64,000 nucleotides of DNA from Lysobacterales bacterium (GTDB taxonomy: Bacteria; Pseudomonadota; Gammaproteobacteria; Xanthomonadales; SZUA-36). Position 1 is the stretch's first letter; the number at the start of each line of letters is the position of its first letter. Shown here piece after piece: positions 60,738 through 64,000 of this stretch. The notes beneath the pieces were generated by a model that was given only the letters and a program-made list of their open reading frames with translations, made no database searches and was not told the origin of the DNA. A program made the position numbers and the translations under genes. Where the stretch lies: positions 1 to 64,000 of the forward strand of contig JABDJL010000142.1 of the NCBI GenBank assembly GCA_013002505.1, in the 5' to 3' direction.

Positions 60738-61772
60738 CTAGTCCTGTTCATTGGCGTCATCGGGCTGTTGCCCGGAAGACAGCACGGCCTGCAGAACCTT
60801 GCCCAGCTGTTCATCACCACCCCGGTCGACGGTAAAAAATGTAGGTTTGCCCTGGCCCTGGAACATGTTGATCTTGGAAATTTCGAGTACAAAGCCCAGC
60901 AACAGCGACAAAACCCCGCCAAAGAACAGGTTGACGCTGATCAGCGACGCCCAGCCCCGGGTATCCGACACCTCGGGATTAACGAGGTAGTTGATCAACA
61001 CCCATGATTCGAGCAACACGGCCACGATGAACGCGAGGCCGGTAATCAGGAATGAAATGTTCAGAAACTTGATATCGGAACTGATCACCAGCCGCTTGGC
61101 ATGGCTAAGCAGGCCATGCAGGGAATAACCGCTCGTACCGTGTTTGCGAAATCGCTCGTCTTTAAGCTTCATCGGCATCGTTGCGATGCGGGTCGTAAAC
61201 CAGACCAATGCGACATCGAAATAGGTCTGGTGCGAGCACACGCTGGCGGCCGCCCTGGCAACCTGGCCACGGATCAGGCGGAAACTTCCGAACGAAGATA
61301 CGAACTGGTTTCTCGACAAGGCGCCGATCAGCCGCTTTGACAGTTGTGAAGTTGCATCACGATAAGCCCGTCCGTGTGAGCCCTCTTCCGGCACCGCGAT
61401 GACCACGTCTGATTTCCCTTCAACCGCCAAGGCCAACATATCCAACATGGCTTCGGGAGGGTGTTGCAGGTCCTCATCAAGCGTCACGACCCAATCACCG
61501 GAACTGTGCAGGATGCCGGCCACTGTTGCATTGTGCTGGCCAAAGTTTCGTGACAACGTCACCACCCTGACCCATGGAAATTGCCGCGCAAGCTGGTTGA
61601 TGACCTGCTCGGAGGCGTCCTCGGGATTATCCAGCACAAAAATCGCCTCAGCGATTTGTAGCGCATCCGTCTCCTCTGTGAGGCGCGTTCTGACCTGGTC
61701 GAGGCGCGCCACCAATTCGGGCAGAAACTCCTGGCCGCGGTACACGGGTGTGACGGTACTAAGATGGATCAT
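60738..61772 (-). CDS. GT2 glycosyltransferase, GtrB/ArnC/DPM1-like, membrane-bound
   Basis: A 344-residue inverting glycosyltransferase. The GT-A fold begins LSTVTPVYRGQEFLPELVARL. The DxD region is VVTLDEDLQHPPEAMLDML and the LSRNFGQHNATVAG segment is typical of polyprenyl-phosphate glycosyltransferases. Two C-terminal transmembrane helices (LITGLAFIVAVLLESWVLI and LISVNLFFGGVLSLLLGFVL) match the GtrB architecture. It probably loads a sugar onto undecaprenyl phosphate for the GT-C-type enzymes nearby. It is the first gene of the minus-strand cluster. Confidence 0.88.
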   Translation of the reverse strand: MIHLSTVTPVYRGQEFLPELVARLDQVRTRLTEETDALQIAEAIFVLDNPEDASEQVINQLARQFPWVRVVTLSRNFGQHNATVAGILHSSGDWVVTLDEDLQHPPEAMLDMLALAVEGKSDVVIAVPEEGSHGRAYRDATSQLSKRLIGALSRNQFVSSFGSFRLIRGQVARAAASVCSHQTYFDVALVWFTTRIATMPMKLKDERFRKHGTSGYSLHGLLSHAKRLVISSDIKFLNISFLITGLAFIVAVLLESWVLINYLVNPEVSDTRGWASLISVNLFFGGVLSLLLGFVLEISKINMFQGQGKPTFFTVDRGGDEQLGKVLQAVLSSGQQPDDANEQD

Positions 61773-61973
61773 AAGCCTGGACTGCCCTTTCTCGATACCG
61801 CGATTGAACGCGATGGATTGGTGTGCGCATGCAACCGCGATTGTAGAGGCTTGCAGTCATCGAAACCAATCCTTATAAAAAGTCAATCGACTCACTGACT
61901 GCGAAAAGCCGCAAGCCCAGCTAAGAATTGACCGGAACTCACTGCCCATTTGATCATGCGTGGTGCAGTGAAG

Positions 61974-61998
61974 TGACAATTTTTGTCAGTTTGTGACA
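61974..61998 (+). promoter_or_regulatory. Candidate PilR upstream activating sites
   Basis: TGACA (61974-61978), TGTCA (61984-61988) and TGACA (61994-61998) are three half-sites in alternating orientation at exact 10-bp steps, one helical turn. They lie 76 to 100 bases upstream of the sigma-54 -24 element. PilR sites in P. aeruginosa contain TGTC-type cores at a similar distance, which supports the call, but binding is not shown. Confidence 0.6.
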
Positions 61999-62042
61999 AA
62001 TTGAGGCATGAAGCAGGGCCTCAAGCGAACTGTGCTGTATTA

Positions 62043-62055
62043 TAAACTATTGATT
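62043..62055 (-). promoter_or_regulatory. IHF consensus site
   Basis: On the minus strand AATCAATAGTTTA matches WATCAANNNNTTR at every defined position. It sits between the putative PilR sites and the -24/-12 promoter, the place where IHF bends DNA in sigma-54 promoters. Confidence 0.65.
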
Positions 62056-62073
62056 TATCGATAAAATAAATTG

Positions 62074-62089
62074 TGGCACAACTATTGCA
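62074..62089 (+). promoter_or_regulatory. Sigma-54 (-24/-12) promoter of pilA1
   Basis: TGGCACAACTATTGCA has TGGCAC at -24, a five-base spacer and TTGCA at -12, with the invariant GG and GC ten bases apart. This is a full match to the RpoN consensus core. Transcription should begin near 62100, about 75 bases before the pilin ATG. Confidence 0.9.
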
Positions 62090-62174
62090 TTAATCAAACG
62101 CATCCCAAGTTTCATGGGGGATTGAACAGCCAGGTATCTTTATTTGGCACATTACCATTGGAGGGTAGATAATT

Positions 62175-62645
62175 ATGTTAAACATGAAACGAACTGAAGG
62201 TTTTACCTTGATCGAACTGATGATCGTAATCGCGATCGTCGCCATTCTCGTCGCACTGGCCGTACCGGCCTACAAGGACTACACGGTTCGCACCAAGGTT
62301 GGCGAATGTGTCAATGGTGCCGCTGTGCCGAAACTGGCGATTTCCGAGTACCGTGAATCAAGTTCTCCGACCGCATGGCCGGGTGACGGCGACGCGGCTG
62401 CCACGTCCTCACCGGCGGGCTCTAGCCAATACTGCAGCGGATTTGACGGTTACAGTAGTACTAGTGGCCAGTTCCAGATCAATGTGAATGAAACGGCTGT
62501 AGGCTCCGCTTTGGGCGCCAACACCATTCAACCAGCATTGACACCCACGGACAACGGTCAGGGTGGTGTGGACTGGAGGTGCTCAAGAGGCACCACGGCT
62601 TCACCCGCAGTTAAGTACCTGCCATCAACCTGTCGCGGAACGTAA
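62175..62645 (+). CDS. pilA: Type IV major pilin, first copy (PilA1)
   Basis: A 156-residue type IVa prepilin. A short leader ends at Gly9, cleaved before Phe10 in [21 protein letters not shown], with Glu at mature position 5. The globular part has four cysteines. The last two (WRCSRG and STCRGT) can form the C-terminal D-region disulfide. Residues 57-82 are very rich in Ser, Thr, Ala and Pro, a possible O-glycosylation region. GGAGG lies about 10 bases ahead of the ATG. It has a sigma-54 promoter and a strong terminator of its own. Its N-terminal third is nearly identical to the second pilin. Confidence 0.95.
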   Translation: MLNMKRTEGFTLIELMIVIAIVAILVALAVPAYKDYTVRTKVGECVNGAAVPKLAISEYRESSSPTAWPGDGDAAATSSPAGSSQYCSGFDGYSSTSGQFQINVNETAVGSALGANTIQPALTPTDNGQGGVDWRCSRGTTASPAVKYLPSTCRGT

Positions 62646-62670
62646 TATTCCCGACGGTTATTTGGTTACA

Positions 62671-62701
62671 AAAAAACCCCCGCGCTGCGGGGGTTTTTTT
62701 T
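62671..62701 (+). terminator. Rho-independent terminator after pilA1
   Basis: CCCCCGC and GCGGGGG form a seven-pair stem with a three-base loop, flanked by an A6 tract and a T8 tract. It isolates pilA1 transcription from pilA2. Confidence 0.95.
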
Positions 62702-62753
62702 ATGAACTCTTCATTTTTCCTTTAAAATCAGTGAATTAATTGTATTTTTGGGG

Positions 62754-62782
62754 TTTACAATTGACCCCTGAAAGCCTATACT
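62754..62782 (+). promoter_or_regulatory. Sigma-70-like promoter of pilA2
   Basis: TTTACA (62754-62759), a 17-base spacer and TATACT (62777-62782) form a good sigma-70 promoter. The predicted start near 62790 leaves a leader of about 100 nt before pilA2. No TGGCAC-N5-TTGC element is present between the two pilins. Confidence 0.7.
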
Positions 62783-62803
62783 GAGTGTAGGGGAAGTAAT
62801 CTT

Positions 62804-62875
62804 TCGCCTCGGGACATGGAGTCAGGGTTTTATCAACCCGGCAGTTCAGGATCTGAAACGGTCCGCAAGAGGCGA
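62804..62875 (+). promoter_or_regulatory. Structured 5' leader of pilA2
   Basis: TCGCCTC (62804-62810) pairs exactly with GAGGCGA (62869-62875), enclosing a smaller hairpin GGGTT/AACCC (62825-62839). The 3' arm ends just before the GATGGGA ribosome binding site of pilA2, so folding could influence translation. This is read by eye and not energy-calculated. Confidence 0.4.
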
Positions 62876-62889
62876 GATGGGAATACATT

Positions 62890-63357
62890 ATGAGAACTAT
62901 CTTCCAGGGGTCATATCAAAAGGGGTTTACGCTCATTGAGCTGATGATCGTTGTCGCGATCGTCGCCATTCTGGTCGCGCTGGCTGTCCCTGCCTACAAG
63001 GATTACACCATCCGTTCCAAGATTGCAGAGTGCGTCAATGGCGCAGCAGTGGCCAAGATTCAGATTTCAGAGTACCGCCAGGCGCTGGGTATCTGGCCGA
63101 TATCCGACGAAGAAGCCGGGATCGACACACCATCGGGCGACAGCCGGTTTTGTGTCGGGTTTATCAACTATGACGGCAGTTCTGGTGCATTCAGCATTGA
63201 TATTGACGAATCAGTCATTGCAACTGGTCTTGGTGATATCACACCCAGGTATGAGCCGTTTGACCGGCCCAACAACATCATAGACTGGAGCTGCTCCCGC
63301 GGCACTACAGCAGGTGCGCTGGTGAAGTACTTGCCCGGGCCGTGCAGAGGCACCTGA
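62890..63357 (+). CDS. Type IV pilin, second copy (PilA2)
   Basis: A 155-residue type IVa prepilin with a longer leader: cleavage after Gly12 before Phe13 in [22 protein letters not shown], Glu at mature position 5. Four cysteines occupy the same places as in the first copy, and the ends match closely ([18 protein letters not shown]). The middle differs: where pilA1 is rich in Ser/Thr, pilA2 has acidic residues ([16 protein letters not shown]). It has its own sigma-70-like promoter, structured leader and terminator. It may be an alternative major subunit under other conditions, or a minor pilin. Confidence 0.92.
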   Translation: MRTIFQGSYQKGFTLIELMIVVAIVAILVALAVPAYKDYTIRSKIAECVNGAAVAKIQISEYRQALGIWPISDEEAGIDTPSGDSRFCVGFINYDGSSGAFSIDIDESVIATGLGDITPRYEPFDRPNNIIDWSCSRGTTAGALVKYLPGPCRGT

Positions 63358-63375
63358 ATTTAGACCAGAATTCTG

Positions 63376-63403
63376 AAAAAACCACCTTTGCGGGTGGTTT
63401 TTT
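63376..63403 (+). terminator. Rho-independent terminator after pilA2
   Basis: ACCACC and GGGTGGT arms around a short TTTGC loop, preceded by an A tract and followed by T6, 18 bases after the pilA2 stop. Confidence 0.88.
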
Positions 63404-63414
63404 CTTGGTTCTTC

Positions 63415-63451
63415 TGACAATTGCGATATTGACGTGACAATTCAGTATAAT
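63415..63451 (+). promoter_or_regulatory. pilB promoter region with TGACAATT direct repeats
   Basis: TGACAATT occurs at 63415-63422 and 63435-63442, 20 bases apart, the same spacing as the two TGACA half-sites upstream of pilA1. TATAAT (63446-63451) is a perfect -10. The best -35 candidate, TTGCGA (63421-63426), is 19 bases away, so the promoter may need an activator. Confidence 0.5.
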
Positions 63452-63479
63452 AATCTGTGGGAAATGGAGTGACCCGCTA

Positions 63480-64000
63480 ATGAATACCGAATTGAAGGTA
63501 TCCAACCATCTGCACGGATTTGCCAGGCGGCTGGTATCAGAAGGCCTGGTGGAAGAGCAGGCAGCGCTCGAGGCTGCGGAGGTTTCCGCCAAGCAGGGCT
63601 GCACAATCCTTGCGTGGATGATCCGTGAGAACGGGCTTGACCCGGAAGTGCTGGCTCAGGCTGCATCGGTCGAATATGGCGTGCCCCTGGTTGACGTCCG
63701 GTCAATTGACCTGAAGTTGGCCCCGATCAGCCTGGTCGATGAACGCCTGATCACCAAGCACCGTGCCCTGCCCCTGTTTCTGCGCGGCAATTCCCTGTTC
63801 ATCGGCTTACCGGATCCCACCGATCACGAGGTAATCGATGAAATTTCGTTCAGTTCCGGTTTTCACGTCGAACCCATCCTGGTTGCTGCAAACCTGCTTG
63901 ACGAAGCCATCGAAAAAGCCCTCGAGTCCGCCGAGACTGAATTTGACGATTTCGAAGAGGAAGGCCTGGAAGACATTGGCTTTCAACTCGAGGCAGACGA
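63480..64000 (+). CDS. pilB: Type IV pilus assembly ATPase PilB (N-terminal part, cut by window end)
   Basis: The first 173 codons of an open frame that leaves the window. The N-terminal T2SSE/MshEN domain is recognisable: LHGFARRLVSEGLVEEQAAL, VEYGVPLVDVRSID, LPLFLRGNSLFIGLPDPTDH and EISFSSGFHVEPILV follow P. aeruginosa PilB in order and spacing. An acidic linker (EFDDFEEEGLEDIG) comes at the edge. The Walker motifs are outside the window. PilB powers pilus extension; pilC and pilD are expected next. GGAG lies 10 bases before the ATG. Confidence 0.92.
   Translation, partial: MNTELKVSNHLHGFARRLVSEGLVEEQAALEAAEVSAKQGCTILAWMIRENGLDPEVLAQAASVEYGVPLVDVRSIDLKLAPISLVDERLITKHRALPLFLRGNSLFIGLPDPTDHEVIDEISFSSGFHVEPILVAANLLDEAIEKALESAETEFDDFEEEGLEDIGFQLEAD

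Larger units (their letters stand above)
61773..62174. other. 402-base intergenic region between the glycan cluster and pilA1
   Basis: The longest gene-free stretch in the window. The left part (61773-61920) should hold the promoter of the minus-strand glycan cluster; TATAAG on that strand (61877-61872) may be a -10, but no good -35 is seen. The right part holds the PilR-type half-sites (61974-61998), an IHF site (62043-62055) and the sigma-54 promoter (62074-62089) of the first pilin. It is clearly more AT-rich than its surroundings from about 62030 on. Confidence 0.7.

Noticed and set aside
62646-62889. A second sigma-54 promoter in front of pilA2
   Set aside because: No TGGCAC-N5-TTGC or GG-N10-GC match was found, while a good sigma-70 pair is present.

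Overview
The window is a chromosomal segment of a Gram-negative gammaproteobacterium. The evidence is BamD, KdsA, CpxRA, a PilS/PilR/PilA/PilB type IV pilus locus, the pyrG-kdsA-eno-ftsB-ispD-ispF order, the divergent rluD/bamD pair and sigma-54 promoter signals. Gene content and order look closest to Xanthomonadales/Chromatiales-type or Woeseia/Wenzhouxiangella-type lineages, but this is an inference from memory, not a search. Coding density is very high: only 61773-62174 exceeds 300 bases without a gene. I saw no rRNA, tRNA, CRISPR array, insertion sequence or prophage.

Region 1 (1-19.4 kb) is a phosphate super-locus: phoB (cut by the window edge), phoR, pstS, an outer-membrane porin, ppk, ppx and epmA, then on the minus strand pstC-pstA-pstB-phoU, then a DUF47 protein and a Pit transporter. 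A CpxA/CpxR two-component system with a CpxP/Spy-like gene sits inside it. Three Pho boxes (pstS, porin, pstC) have the same geometry, and a perfect CpxR box lies between cpxR and cpxP. Together the genes sense phosphate, import it across both membranes by high- and low-affinity routes, and store or release it as polyphosphate.

Region 2 (19.4-30.4 kb) is more accessory: a GNAT/VanY-type carboxypeptidase fusion, a SecB-like protein, an AlkA-type glycosylase, DUF423 and DUF4340 proteins, a Gld-like ABC transporter, a PspB-like small membrane protein, a LiaRS/NarXL-type two-component system, an HExxH protein and a RimJ-like acetyltransferase.

Region 3 (30.4-52.2 kb) is mostly housekeeping: the pyrG-to-ispF operon ending in a tail-anchored FHA protein, parE-parC, two divergent multispanning glycosyltransferase-like genes, an FMN glutamate-synthase-like protein, pgeF, rluD (broken by a one-base frameshift in a C6 run), bamD, nadE and sucCD.

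Region 4 (52.3-64 kb) is a type IV pilus locus: pilS-pilR, a Wzy_C/O-antigen-ligase-like gene, a four-gene minus-strand glycan cluster, two tandem pilin genes and the start of pilB. The first pilin has a textbook sigma-54 promoter with an IHF site and helically phased TGACA/TGTCA half-sites upstream. The second has its own sigma-70-like promoter. The layout suggests a PilSR-controlled pilus whose pilins, or another surface polymer, are decorated by the enclosed glycan genes.
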